Shown one piece after another: positions 10,522 to 19,369 of a stretch of 64,000 bases of DNA. Below the pieces are notes generated by a model that was not told where the DNA came from, did no database searches, and worked only from the letters and a program-made list of their open reading frames with translations. A program made the translations under genes and the position numbers. The stretch lies in assembly GCF_019703545.1 (NCBI RefSeq), contig NZ_AP018771.1, positions 1,116,001-1,180,000 on the forward strand, written 5' to 3'. The stretch's first letter is position 1; every line of letters starts with the position of its first letter. The DNA comes from Haemophilus influenzae (lineage in GTDB: Bacteria > Pseudomonadota > Gammaproteobacteria > Enterobacterales > Pasteurellaceae).

Positions 10522-10779
10522 ATGTATTCAAAAGATGTGGAAATTATTGCGTCAAACGGTTTACACACGCGCCCTGCTGCACAATTTGTGAAAGAAGCGA
10601 AAGCATTTTCTTCTGAAATTACAGTAACCTCTGGGGGGAAAAGTGCAAGTGCAAAGAGCTTATTTAAGTTGCAAACATTAGCTTTAACGCAGGGAACAAC
10701 ACTTACCATTTCTGCTGATGGAGAAGACGAGCAACAGGCAGTTGAACATTTAGTCGCGTTAATTCCAACTTTAGAATAA
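10522..10779 (+). CDS. ptsH: Phosphocarrier protein HPr
   Basis: Small PTS protein that passes phosphate from enzyme I to sugar-specific EIIA domains, 85 residues. The phosphorylated His15 is in [10 protein letters not shown] and the conserved Ser46 in [12 protein letters not shown] chose the ATG at 10522 (MYSKDVEI), preceded by GAGGTAG at good spacing, rather than a TTG-type start at 10501. First gene of ptsH-ptsI-crr. Confidence 0.97.
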   Translation: MYSKDVEIIASNGLHTRPAAQFVKEAKAFSSEITVTSGGKSASAKSLFKLQTLALTQGTTLTISADGEDEQQAVEHLVALIPTLE

Positions 10780-10788
10780 TTCTTACTT

Positions 10789-10816
10789 AGCCATAAAATT
10801 GTGAAATTTTATGGCT
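10789..10816 (+). terminator. Hairpin between ptsH and ptsI
   Basis: A perfect 12-bp stem, AGCCATAAAATT / AATTTTATGGCT with loop GTGA, lies in the ptsH-ptsI gap. Only a mixed A/T tract follows, so full termination is unlikely. It may reduce read-through or stabilise the ptsH message, giving more HPr than enzyme I; that role is inference. Confidence 0.55.
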
Positions 10817-10858
10817 ATTGTTTATTTATTACTTTGTTAATTGTTTCGGAAGGTATCT

Positions 10859-12586
10859 ATGATTTCTGGCATTCTCGCATCCCCAGGTATTGCCTTTGGT
10901 AAGGCACTTGTTCTTAAAGAAGAAAAGATTGTTCTTGATACACAAAAAATTACTGATGATCAAATTGACGCAGAAGTCGCTCGGTTTTACGAAGGACGTG
11001 CTGCGGCGGTAGAACAACTTAATTCAATTAGAGAACGTGCATTAATTTCTTTAGGCGAAGAAAAAGCGGCAATCTTTGAAGGTCACTTGATGATTCTTGA
11101 GGATGAAGAATTAGAAGAAGAAATTCTTGATTATCTTCGTTCAAATAAAGTGAATGCAGGCGTTGCGGCGAGTAAAATTTTAGATCAACAAGTGACAATG
11201 TTATCTGAAATTGATGATGAATATTTGAAAGAACGTGCAGGCGATATTCGGGATATTGCTAACCGTTTAGTTAAAAATATTTTGGGAATGTACATTGTTG
11301 ATCTTGGTGATATTCAGGAAGAATCTATTCTTGTTGCTTATGATCTGACTCCCTCAGAAACAGCTCAACTTAATCTTGAAAAAGTATTAGGGGTTGTCAC
11401 TGATATTGGTGGTAGAACCTCACATACTTCTATTATGGCGCGTTCTTTAGAATTGCCAGCGATTGTCGGCACAAATAAAGTGACTAAATTAGTCAATACG
11501 GGCGATTATTTAATTTTAGATGCTATCAATAACCAAGTTTATATTAACCCAACAGCATCTCAGATTGATGAATTAAAAGCACTTGAAGCGAAAATTTCTG
11601 AGGAAAAAGCAGAGTTAGCTAAATTAAAAGATCTTCCTGCAATCACATTAGATGGACATAAGGTTGATGTGGTTGCGAATATCGGGACGATTCGTGATTG
11701 TGACGGCGCAGAACGTAATGGAGCGGAAGGGATTGGGCTATACCGAACTGAATTCTTATTTATGGATCGTGAACAGCTTCCCACAGAAGAAGAACAATTT
11801 ATTGCCTATAAACAAGTGGTAGAAGCAATGAACGGACGTTTAACCGTGCTTCGTACTATGGATATTGGTGGCGATAAAGAGCTTTCATATTTAGATTTAC
11901 CAAAAGAAATGAATCCATTCTTGGGATGGCGTGCGATTCGCATTGCATTAGATCGCCGTGAAATTTTAAATGCACAATTACGTGCGGTGTTGCGTGCTTC
12001 AGCGTTTGGTAAATTGGCGGTGATGTTTCCGATGATTATTTCTGTAGAAGAAATTCGGGAATTAAAAGCGGTTATTGAAACATTAAAAGCGGAATTACGT
12101 GAAGAGGGGAGACTGTTTGATAATAATATCCAAGTTGGGGTAATGGTCGAAACCCCCTCTGCCGCGGTAAATGCAAAATTTTTAGCAAAAGAAGTAGATT
12201 TCTTTAGTATCGGTACTAACGATTTAACCCAATATACTTTGGCTGTAGATCGCGGTAATGAGTTTATTTCCCATCTTTATAATCCAATGCACCCTTCAGT
12301 GCTTGGTTTAATTAAACAAGTGATTGATGCTTCTCACACAGAAGGAAAATGGACGGGAATGTGTGGGGAATTAGCAGGGGATGAACGCGCGACTTTATTG
12401 TTACTTGGTATGGGATTAGATGAATTTAGCATGAGTGCGATTTCTGTACCTCGCATTAAAAAATTAATCCGTAATGTAAATTTCCAAGATGCAAAAGCGC
12501 TTGCTGATGCCGCATTACAAAAACCGACCGCTGCAGAAATTGATCAATTAATTGAAGAATTTTTGCTGGAAAATTCATTAAATTAA
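10859..12586 (+). CDS. ptsI: PTS enzyme I (phosphoenolpyruvate-protein phosphotransferase)
   Basis: Takes phosphate from PEP and gives it to HPr, starting all PTS sugar uptake. It has 575 residues, the usual size, when started at the ATG at 10859 ([14 protein letters not shown]), which follows GGAAGGT. The phosphorylated His is in [12 protein letters not shown] at about 190. The PEP-binding barrel has [24 protein letters not shown] and the cysteine-containing [14 protein letters not shown] near the C-terminus. Second gene of the pts operon. Confidence 0.97.
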   Translation: MISGILASPGIAFGKALVLKEEKIVLDTQKITDDQIDAEVARFYEGRAAAVEQLNSIRERALISLGEEKAAIFEGHLMILEDEELEEEILDYLRSNKVNAGVAASKILDQQVTMLSEIDDEYLKERAGDIRDIANRLVKNILGMYIVDLGDIQEESILVAYDLTPSETAQLNLEKVLGVVTDIGGRTSHTSIMARSLELPAIVGTNKVTKLVNTGDYLILDAINNQVYINPTASQIDELKALEAKISEEKAELAKLKDLPAITLDGHKVDVVANIGTIRDCDGAERNGAEGIGLYRTEFLFMDREQLPTEEEQFIAYKQVVEAMNGRLTVLRTMDIGGDKELSYLDLPKEMNPFLGWRAIRIALDRREILNAQLRAVLRASAFGKLAVMFPMIISVEEIRELKAVIETLKAELREEGRLFDNNIQVGVMVETPSAAVNAKFLAKEVDFFSIGTNDLTQYTLAVDRGNEFISHLYNPMHPSVLGLIKQVIDASHTEGKWTGMCGELAGDERATLLLLGMGLDEFSMSAISVPRIKKLIRNVNFQDAKALADAALQKPTAAEIDQLIEEFLLENSLN

Positions 12587-12645
12587 ACAAAAGTATTTGA
12601 TTTTACGTTAAAATAGCAGCCATCTTGAATGGATAGGAGATTAAA

Positions 12646-13146
12646 ATGGGCTTATTTGACAAGTTATTTGGTTCAAAAGAAAACAAATCTGTGGAAGTTG
12701 AAATTTATGCACCGATCTCTGGCGAGATCGTTAATATTGAAGATGTTCCTGATGTGGTTTTCTCTGAAAAAATCGTTGGCGATGGTGTTGCTGTTCGTCC
12801 TATTGGTAACAAAATCGTTGCGCCAGTGGATGGTGTGATTGGTAAAATTTTTGAAACCAATCACGCTTTTTCAATGGAATCAAAAGAAGGGGTAGAATTA
12901 TTTGTACACTTTGGTATTGATACTGTTGAGTTGAAAGGTGAAGGCTTTACTCGTATTGCACAAGAAGGTCAATCTGTTAAGCGTGGCGATACCGTGATTG
13001 AATTTGATCTTGTGCTATTAGAATCAAAAGCAAAATCTGTCTTAACACCAATCGTAATTTCAAACATGGACGAAATTTCTTGTATCGTAAAAAAATCAGG
13101 CGAAGTAGTGGCTGGAGAATCAGTGGTATTAGCCTTAAAGAAATAA
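12646..13146 (+). CDS. crr: PTS glucose-specific EIIA component (Crr)
   Basis: Phosphorylated by HPr and a central regulator of carbon use (adenylate cyclase activation, inducer exclusion), 166 residues. It has the EIIA-Glc fold with the two active-site histidines, one in TNHAFSMESKEGVELFVHFG at about 75 and one in VHFGIDTVEL at about 90. The ATG follows AGGAGA. A possible separate -10 (TAAAAT, 12609-12614) lies in the 59-base gap after ptsI. No EIIBC partner is nearby. Confidence 0.97.
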   Translation: MGLFDKLFGSKENKSVEVEIYAPISGEIVNIEDVPDVVFSEKIVGDGVAVRPIGNKIVAPVDGVIGKIFETNHAFSMESKEGVELFVHFGIDTVELKGEGFTRIAQEGQSVKRGDTVIEFDLVLLESKAKSVLTPIVISNMDEISCIVKKSGEVVAGESVVLALKK

Positions 13147-13160
13147 TTTGTTTACGGTAA

Positions 13161-13189
13161 AAAAAGTCCGCCTTTGTGCGGATTTTTTA
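13161..13189 (+). terminator. Intrinsic terminator after crr
   Basis: A GC-rich stem, GTCCGC / GCGGAT with loop CTTTGT, is flanked by AAAAA on the left and TTTTTT on the right. It begins 14 bases after the crr stop and ends the pts operon. Confidence 0.87.
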
Positions 13190-13240
13190 TTTATTATAGT
13201 TACCTGCGGTTAAATAAATAATCTAGGGGAAGACAAATTG

Positions 13241-13351
13241 CCTAGGGTAGGTATACCCTAGGTTAATCTCAATGCTACCCCATTGGGGTAATCTAAAGTT
13301 CCCCAAAGGGGAACTACTATAATTAACCGTGGGTATACCTACCCACGGTTA
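13241..13351. repeat. Cluster of four perfect hairpins after crr
   Basis: Four consecutive perfect palindromic hairpins fill the gap between crr and the manA remnant. Arms: CCTAGGGTA / TACCCTAGG (13241-13262), TACCCC / GGGGTA (13276-13290), AGTTCCCC / GGGGAACT (13297-13315) and TAACCGTGGGTA / TACCCACGGTTA (13324-13351). The outer two share the sequence GGTATACC at or near their loops. There is no ORF, and no long T-tract follows any of them. I do not recognise the unit. It could be a structured RNA, stacked intergenic dyad repeats or a repressor-binding cluster. Confidence 0.7.
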
Positions 13352-13390
13352 CACAGTAAAAAATTACGTTAGTTAAAATAGAAATAAATA

Positions 13391-14410
13391 ATGATCTATA
13401 AACTTACAGGCTCACTCCAAAATTACGTATGGGGAGGGCATCAATATATTCCAGAATTACTGAATATTCCTGCTGATGAATTACCTATTTATTAAAAATT
13501 CTTGATGTCGCCCAACCTCTTTCCATTCAACTTCATCCAACAAAAACGCAAGCTGAAATAGGTTTTGCGGAAGAAAATGCGAAAGGCATTGATTTAAAAG
13601 CATCAACACGTACTTATAAAGATAACAATCATAAACCTGAAATGATGATTGCTTTATCTGATTTCTGGTTGTTGCATGGTTTTAAAAATAAATCGGATAT
13701 TATAGAAGCTTGCAAAAAAATTGCAGGAACAAGATTTACCTGATTTTTATGCTGATATTATGTAGGCAGATCAAACGCTATTGTACCAATGGTTTTCCCC
13801 AATTCTGTTAGAGAATCAAGCAGCTTATGAGGCTAACAATCTTGATTTAATTAATCCAGATTATTGGGTGCTTTACACTATTGATGCGATGAATATTTCT
13901 TTAGATAAATTAGATGCAGGTTTAATTTGTTTCTATTTGTTTAATATTGTACATCTCAAAAAAGGCGAGGGAATTTACCAAGATGCTGGCATTCCACACG
14001 CTTATTTGCGTGGGCAAAATATTGAATTGATGGCTTGTTCAGATAATGTAATTCGAGGTGGTTTAACGCCTAAATATGTTGATATTCCAGAATTGCTTAA
14101 AATTGTCGATTGCCGTGAAGTGGAGCCTAAAATTATCCCGTCGGCACCTCAAGACGCGCGTATATTTACTTATGCTACGCCTGCGCAAGATTTCGCTTTG
14201 CAAAATATTCAATATGAATGTGGCGAAACACATCATTTAAAAGCACAAAGTGCGAGTATTTTATTAGTAATGAAAGGGCAGTTAAATTTACGCTCAGAAA
14301 CGACCGCACTTTCATTGAAACAAGGCGAGGCTGCTTTTATTACTGCAAATGCTTCTTATGAAGTGGACGGCTTAATTGAAGGCTATGCAGTGGTCGCGAA
14401 ATTGCCTTGA
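13391..14410 (+). pseudogene. manA: Decayed mannose-6-phosphate isomerase (manA)
   Basis: Remains of a type I phosphomannose isomerase (mannose-6-P to fructose-6-P). The N-terminal piece MIYKLTGSLQNYVWGG stops at 13493. A second frame from about 13489 gives KILDVAQPLSIQLHPTK and NHKPEMMIALSDF and stops at 13741. A third frame from about 13727 has a TAG at 13763 and then runs to 14410 with IPHAYLRG and GGLTPKYVDIPEL. Metal-ligand motifs survive in pieces. A stretch of the N-terminal domain is also missing compared with the roughly 390-residue family. At least two frameshifts, one stop and a deletion make it non-functional. The longest open piece (13781-14410) lacks the catalytic start. Confidence 0.88.
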
Positions 14411-14524
14411 TAAAGTCTTACCAAAAAAGTATAGTCCTCTTAATCTTTTATTAAGATTTATTTGTTTTAATACACACATCCAAGCAATGGTGCTTGAAAT
14501 TAACTAACTTAAAAAGGAAACGTC

Positions 14525-14890
14525 ATGAAAAAATTTGCATTAGCAACAATCTTCGCATTAGCAACCACTTCAGCATTTGCTGGTTTTAATGGCAATAATA
14601 GTCAAGGTGGTTTTCAACAAACAGCCCCTGCTGCAATTAGCGTAAAACAAGCTTTATCTGCGGCTGATAATTCAATGATTACTTTGGTGGGTAATATTAC
14701 ACAACAAATTGATGACGATGAATTTTGGTTTACTGATGGGACAGGGCAAATCAAGATTGAAATCAAAAAACGCGTTTGGAATGGTTTAAATGTAGAGTCA
14801 AAGGATAAAGTGAAAATTTATGGAAAATTGGATAATGAAGCCTTTGAGAAAGCAGAACTTGATGTATTGCGCGTTGAAAAAGCAGAATAA
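14525..14890 (+). CDS. ygiW: YgiW/YdeI-family OB-fold periplasmic protein
   Basis: Small secreted protein of 121 residues. A signal peptide (MKKFALATIFALATTSAFA, cleavage about residue 19) is followed by a bacterial OB-fold domain (NITQQIDDDEFWFTDGTGQIKIEI, VKIYGKLD). The family is linked to stress tolerance and perhaps ligand binding in the periplasm; the ligand is unknown. AAAAGGAAA precedes the ATG. It lies just upstream of a qseBC-like two-component pair. In H. influenzae the equivalent system has been described as FirRS, with this gene as its target; that link comes from literature memory, not from this sequence. Confidence 0.9.
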   Translation: MKKFALATIFALATTSAFAGFNGNNSQGGFQQTAPAAISVKQALSAADNSMITLVGNITQQIDDDEFWFTDGTGQIKIEIKKRVWNGLNVESKDKVKIYGKLDNEAFEKAELDVLRVEKAE

Positions 14891-14903
14891 TTATCTTTGA
14901 AGA

Positions 14904-14928
14904 TAGCGGGCATTAGCTCGCTATTTTT
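14904..14928 (+). terminator. Terminator between ygiW and the response regulator
   Basis: Stem TAGCGGGC / GCTCGCTA (one G-T pair) with loop ATTA, followed by TTTTTG, starts 13 bases after the ygiW stop. It probably limits read-through into the regulator genes. An uptake signal (14936-14944) follows. Confidence 0.75.
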
Positions 14929-14953
14929 GTTTATAAAGTGCGGTCAATTTTTT

Positions 14954-15619
14954 ATGAGAATTTTATTGATAGAAGATGATAATCTAATCGGCAATGGGCT
15001 GCAGATTGGTTTAACTAAACTTGGTTTTGCGGTGGATTGGTTTACCGATGGAAAAACAGGAATGGCTGCTTTAACCTCTGCGCCTTATGATGCGGTGGTA
15101 TTGGATTTAACCTTGCCTAAACTTGACGGATTAGATGTATTGCAACAATGGCGATCTAATCGTCAAGATGCTCCCGTATTAATTTTGACTGCTCGAGATA
15201 CCTTAGATGAACGCGTCAAAGGTTTACAAAGTGGTGCAGATGATTACCTTTGCAAGCCTTTTGCTTTGGCTGAAGTTGCGGCGCGCTTGCAAGCACTTAT
15301 TCGTCGTCGTTATGGTCATCATCATTCAGTAATTGAGCATGCTGGTGTTAAGCTCGATCAGAATCAACGTTCCGTTTGGCTGAATAATCAACCTATTTCT
15401 TTAACAAGCCGTGAATATAAATTATTAGAATTACTTATGCTGAATAAAGATCGTGTGCTGTCTCGCACATCGATTGAAGAAAAATTATCCAGTTGGGATG
15501 AAGAAATTAGCAGTGGCGCATTAGATGTGCATATTTATAATTTACGCCAAAAATTGGGGAAACAATTTATTCGCACGGTACATGGTGTTGGATATGCTTT
15601 AGGACAAGTTGAAAAATGA
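14954..15619 (+). CDS. qseB: Response regulator, OmpR/PhoB type (QseB/FirR-like)
   Basis: DNA-binding two-component response regulator, 221 residues. The receiver domain has the acidic pair in LIEDDNLIG, the phosphorylated Asp in [13 protein letters not shown] at about 51, and Lys in [10 protein letters not shown]. The C-terminal winged helix has [13 protein letters not shown] and [17 protein letters not shown] chose the ATG at 14954 (MRILLIEDD); the frame is open further upstream but that part is non-conserved. Its stop overlaps the sensor gene start by 4 bases. It is the QseB homologue, known in H. influenzae as FirR in a ferrous-iron responsive system (from literature). Confidence 0.93.
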   Translation: MRILLIEDDNLIGNGLQIGLTKLGFAVDWFTDGKTGMAALTSAPYDAVVLDLTLPKLDGLDVLQQWRSNRQDAPVLILTARDTLDERVKGLQSGADDYLCKPFALAEVAARLQALIRRRYGHHHSVIEHAGVKLDQNQRSVWLNNQPISLTSREYKLLELLMLNKDRVLSRTSIEEKLSSWDEEISSGALDVHIYNLRQKLGKQFIRTVHGVGYALGQVEK

Positions 15620-16971
15620 AAAATAGAAGCATTACTTTGCGTCTTATTTCTGTGCTTTCTTTAACCGCACTTTTAGTTTGGTTTGGTTCTACGCTGGTGG
15701 CTTGGTGGCAAGTACGTCACGATGTGAATAAAGTTTTTGATGCACAACAAGTTCTCTTTGCCGAACGGCTCGCTAATTCTGATTTAAGTGCTATTTTGTT
15801 GGAATCTAGCACAAAGCTAGATAAAAATTCACAGTCGGCATTAAAAAAAAGTTATGACGATGATGCCTTAGCCTTTGCTATTTTTTCTAAAACAGGGAAA
15901 CTTTTATTTAGTGATGGACGAAATGGAAAGGATTTTATTTTTAATTATAAAACGGGGTTTTATAACGAGAATATTTATGATGATGACGATAAATGGCGAA
16001 TTTTTTGGCGTACGGCAGCTAATGGAGAATTATTTATCGCAGTAGGGCAAGAATTAGATTACCGTGAAGATTTAATTGAAGAAATGATTTTTGGGCAAAT
16101 GTGGATTTGGTTTGCGAGTTTGCCTATTTTGATTATCGTTTTAGTATGGTTGATTCATAAAGAACTTCGACCAATTAAACGTTTAAGTCAAGAAGTGCAA
16201 AGTCGAAAATCTGGCGATGTATCACTGCTTAATCCTTCGGGTTTACCCGTTGAAATGTTGCCCTTAGTAAAAAATTTAAATCAATTTTTTGACCGCACTT
16301 CAGCTATGTTGCAACGAGAACGCCGTTTTACTTCTGATGCAGCTCACGAATTGCGTAGTCCATTGGCGGCATTGCGTATTCAAACTGAAGTTGCGCAACT
16401 CGCTGGCGATGATATAGCGTTACGAGAACAAGCACTTTTACATTTAACGCAAGGCATTGATCGGGCTTCGCAATTGATTGAACAATTATTAACGCTCTCC
16501 CGCTTGGATAATTTGCAAGCCTTAGAAACACTACAGCTGCTTGATTGGGAAGCCATTGTTCAATCATTAATTTCTGAGCGTTATTTTGTGGCAGAAAAAC
16601 GTAAAATTACCTTGGTTTTTGAGAAAGAATCTGAACCAAAGCAAAAACAAGGACAATTAGTTTTAGTTTCATTGATGCTTAGAAATTTACTCGACAATGC
16701 TATTAAATATTGTCCTGAAGATACAATCGTTTCAGTAAAAATTTCATCCTCACAGATTATTATTGAGGACAATGGTGGTGGCGTTGAACCTGAAGATTTG
16801 AAAAAACTTGGACAGCGTTTTTATCGTCCAGCTGGGCAAAATGAAAAGGGAAGTGGCTTAGGGCTTTCTATTGTCATGCGAATTGCGGAATTACACGGAT
16901 TCAAAGTGCGGTTAGAAAACGTTGTAAAAGAGGGGAAAAGAATTGGTTTAAAAGCAATAATATCTTTGTAG
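15616..16971 (+). CDS. qseC: Sensor histidine kinase (QseC/FirS-like)
   Basis: Inner-membrane sensor kinase paired with the preceding regulator, 451 residues. Membrane segments lie at about 10-30 and 155-178, enclosing a periplasmic domain of about 125 residues rich in acidic residues (the DDDD stretch in NIYDDDDKW), a possible metal-sensing feature. HAMP, then the dimerisation box [17 protein letters not shown] with phospho-His at about 241, and ATPase boxes [22 protein letters not shown] and GSGLGLSIV. It starts inside the stop of qseB (ATGA overlap), so the two are translated together. Confidence 0.93.
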   Translation: MKNRSITLRLISVLSLTALLVWFGSTLVAWWQVRHDVNKVFDAQQVLFAERLANSDLSAILLESSTKLDKNSQSALKKSYDDDALAFAIFSKTGKLLFSDGRNGKDFIFNYKTGFYNENIYDDDDKWRIFWRTAANGELFIAVGQELDYREDLIEEMIFGQMWIWFASLPILIIVLVWLIHKELRPIKRLSQEVQSRKSGDVSLLNPSGLPVEMLPLVKNLNQFFDRTSAMLQRERRFTSDAAHELRSPLAALRIQTEVAQLAGDDIALREQALLHLTQGIDRASQLIEQLLTLSRLDNLQALETLQLLDWEAIVQSLISERYFVAEKRKITLVFEKESEPKQKQGQLVLVSLMLRNLLDNAIKYCPEDTIVSVKISSSQIIIEDNGGGVEPEDLKKLGQRFYRPAGQNEKGSGLGLSIVMRIAELHGFKVRLENVVKEGKRIGLKAIISL

Positions 16972-16997
16972 AAATGGCTTTAAAATAAATGATATTT

Positions 16998-17034
16998 GTG
17001 CGGTAAATTATTTTGTAAATTTTACCGCACTTTT
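16998..17034. terminator. Terminator built from an inverted uptake-signal pair after qseC
   Basis: GTGCGGTAAA (16998-17007) and TTTACCGCAC (17021-17030) form a 10-bp stem followed by TTTT. The arms contain the uptake-signal core, a common arrangement in Haemophilus. Confidence 0.78.
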
Positions 17035-17053
17035 CACTTTAGCTTTCACTAAT

Positions 17054-17082
17054 TTGAAATAATGACTGTATTTTGTTAATAT
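17054..17082 (+). promoter_or_regulatory. Predicted promoter of the BCCT carrier gene
   Basis: TTGAAA (17054-17059) and TAATAT (17077-17082) are 17 bases apart. A start near 17089 would give a leader of about 148 bases before the coding region. Confidence 0.6.
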
Positions 17083-17094
17083 ATACAAGTTTTT

Positions 17095-17200
17095 GGAAAC
17101 AATCCTTCAATTCCTACTGAACGTTTCCTTCAAAATCGCACTTCTATGTGCTGTCCTTTGTAGTGGTTCCATTACACATTTTTGCCTCTAGGCAATTTTT
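17095..17200 (+). promoter_or_regulatory. Structured leader ending in a terminator-like hairpin
   Basis: Three nested elements follow the promoter: GGAAAC / GTTTCC (17095-17100 with 17123-17128), GCAC / GTGC (17138-17141 with 17148-17151), and TTGCC / GGCAA (17182-17195) followed directly by TTTTT. The last resembles a weak intrinsic terminator placed 36 bases before the start codon, so attenuation or a small-molecule or protein switch is possible. No known riboswitch motif was recognised. Confidence 0.4.
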
Positions 17201-17236
17201 ATTAAATCTATTCACTTAATCGTTAAGGGGAAAAGT

Positions 17237-19264
17237 TTGTCTTTATCTCAATTTATGACAAAGCGAACGTCATTTAATCCTTTGGTAATTGGCGTTACAT
17301 TATTTTTTGTGTTGTTACTGATGGCAATGATTTTTATTGCGCCAGAGCAAACTCAAGCATTATTGAATCAAGCTAAAAGTGGTATTTTTGCTAATTTTAG
17401 TTGGTTTTATGTACTCACTTTTTCAGTGTTTTTAGGATTTTTATTAATTTTATCAGTAAGTAGTCTTGGCAATATAAAATTAGGGCAGGATGAAGAAGAA
17501 CCTGAATTTAGTTTCTTATCTTGGCTTGCGATGTTATTTGCCGCTGGAATGGGGGTGGGGTTGATGTTTTTTGGCGTAGCAGAACCATTAACCCATTATC
17601 TTTCTGACATTACAGCAGGTTCTGCAGAACATAAACAACAAGAGGCTTTACTTCATACTCTGTTCCACTGGGGAATTCACGCGTGGGCAGTATATGGCAC
17701 CATTGCTTTAGCATTAGCTTATTTTGGGTTTCGTTATAAATTACCTTTAGCGTTGCGCTCTTGTTTTTATCCTTTATTAAAAGATCGTATTAATGGCAAA
17801 ATCGGCGATGCGATTGATGTAATGGCGTTACTTGCCACATTATTTGGGATTATTACTACATTAGGTTTTGGTTCATCACAGCTTGGTGCAGGGCTTGAAC
17901 AAATAGGTTGGATAAGCCAGAACAGCTTTGCTTTACAAGTTGGCGTTATTATTGTAGTGATGTGTTTAGCGGTATTTTCTGCCATTTCTGGTGTTGGAAA
18001 AGGCGTGAAAATATTAAGTGAAATTAACTTAACTTTAGCATTTTGTTTACTTCTGTTTGTTTTAATTGCAGGCCCTACGTTATACCTTTTATCTGCATTT
18101 AGCGACAATATTGGTAATTATTTCAGCAATTTAGTGCAACTCAGTTTTAAAACCTATGCTTATGAACAAGAACATACTGGCTGGTTTAGCGGATGGACTG
18201 TGCTTTATTGGGCTTGGTGGTGTTCTTGGGCTCCGTTTGTGGGTTTATTTATTGCCCGTATTTCTAAAGGACGAACTATCCGTGAATTTATTTTTGGTGT
18301 ATTAGTTATTCCAAGTTTATTTGGTATTTTATGGTTTACTGTTTTTGGTAATACAGCAGTATGGCTAAATGATGGCATTGCTGCGGGTGGGCTTGGCGAA
18401 TTTATTTCTTCCCCAGAAATTTTATTATTTAAATTTTTAAATTATCTGCCTTTGCCAACAGTAACAGGCTTTGTGAGTTTATTAGTGATTTCATTGTTTT
18501 TTATCACTTCAGCGGATTCAGGTATTTATGTGTTAAATAACATTGCATCTCGTGATAAAAGTTTAGCTTCGCCTGCGTGGCAAGCCATAATGTGGGGCAC
18601 TTTAATGTCAGTTGTTGCAATTGTGCTTATGCAATCTGGTGGACTTGCTAATTTGCAAACAATGACATTAATTGTTGCCTTGCCTTTTGCTTTATTGATG
18701 TTGGTAATGTGTTTTAGTTTATGGAAAGGCTTAATTGCGGATAAAAAATATTTTTCTACTAAAGTCAATCCAACTAGTATCTTCTGGAGCGGCGATAAAT
18801 GGAAATCACATTTAGAGCAAATGATGAACCAAACGCAAGAGAAAGATATTTTACGTTTCCTTAAAAATACGGCGTTACCCGCTATGCGAGAATTACGTCA
18901 AGAATTAACAGGAAAATATAATTTAAGTGTAGAAATCAACACATTATTTGAACAAGAAGAGCCAGCTTTGGAATTGGTAATTCATAAAGAATCAATGCGA
19001 GATTTTATGTATGGTATTAAATCTGTTGGGCGAGAAGTGTCAGAGCAATTAATTAACGATGAAAATCTACCGCACATTCAGCATAGTGTTACTTACGAGC
19101 CTTACACTTATTTCTTTGATGGACGAGTCGGTTACGATGTTCAATATATGGATCAAGATGAATTGATTGCCGATATGTTGAAACAATATGAACGTTATCT
19201 AAGTTTGCTTGATGATGTGGGTCAGGAACTGATGGCACACGAGCAAACCGAACTAGCAGAGTAA
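17237..19264 (+). CDS. betT: BCCT-family choline/betaine-type transporter (BetT-like)
   Basis: Inner-membrane betaine/choline/carnitine carrier, 675 residues with 12 predicted helices and a C-terminal cytoplasmic tail of about 160 residues, typical of BetT-like osmoregulated members. The family signature is visible as WTVLYWAWWCSWAPFVGLFIARISKGRT, and the glycine-rich helix as FAAGMGVGLMFFGVAEP. I chose a TTG start at 17237 because AAGGGG (17225-17230) is at ideal distance; the first ATG (17255) has no ribosome site. Choline is the likely substrate by family, but betaine cannot be excluded. No bet enzyme genes are adjacent. Confidence 0.9.
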   Translation: MSLSQFMTKRTSFNPLVIGVTLFFVLLLMAMIFIAPEQTQALLNQAKSGIFANFSWFYVLTFSVFLGFLLILSVSSLGNIKLGQDEEEPEFSFLSWLAMLFAAGMGVGLMFFGVAEPLTHYLSDITAGSAEHKQQEALLHTLFHWGIHAWAVYGTIALALAYFGFRYKLPLALRSCFYPLLKDRINGKIGDAIDVMALLATLFGIITTLGFGSSQLGAGLEQIGWISQNSFALQVGVIIVVMCLAVFSAISGVGKGVKILSEINLTLAFCLLLFVLIAGPTLYLLSAFSDNIGNYFSNLVQLSFKTYAYEQEHTGWFSGWTVLYWAWWCSWAPFVGLFIARISKGRTIREFIFGVLVIPSLFGILWFTVFGNTAVWLNDGIAAGGLGEFISSPEILLFKFLNYLPLPTVTGFVSLLVISLFFITSADSGIYVLNNIASRDKSLASPAWQAIMWGTLMSVVAIVLMQSGGLANLQTMTLIVALPFALLMLVMCFSLWKGLIADKKYFSTKVNPTSIFWSGDKWKSHLEQMMNQTQEKDILRFLKNTALPAMRELRQELTGKYNLSVEINTLFEQEEPALELVIHKESMRDFMYGIKSVGREVSEQLINDENLPHIQHSVTYEPYTYFFDGRVGYDVQYMDQDELIADMLKQYERYLSLLDDVGQELMAHEQTELAE

Positions 19265-19327
19265 TCGATTTAAAGGTGCAACGTGTGCCAGTTTTGTGGT
19301 TATTTAATTCTTAGTTAATATTTAAAG

Positions 19328-19357
19328 ATTGTGGATTACTAACAATCCACAATTTTT
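19328..19357. terminator. Two-way terminator between the BCCT gene and the restriction gene
   Basis: Stem ATTGTGGATT / AATCCACAAT with loop ACTAAC is followed by TTTTT on the plus strand and preceded by an A-rich run. The two flanking genes converge here. Confidence 0.82.
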
Positions 19358-19369
19358 AAAAAACGAAAA

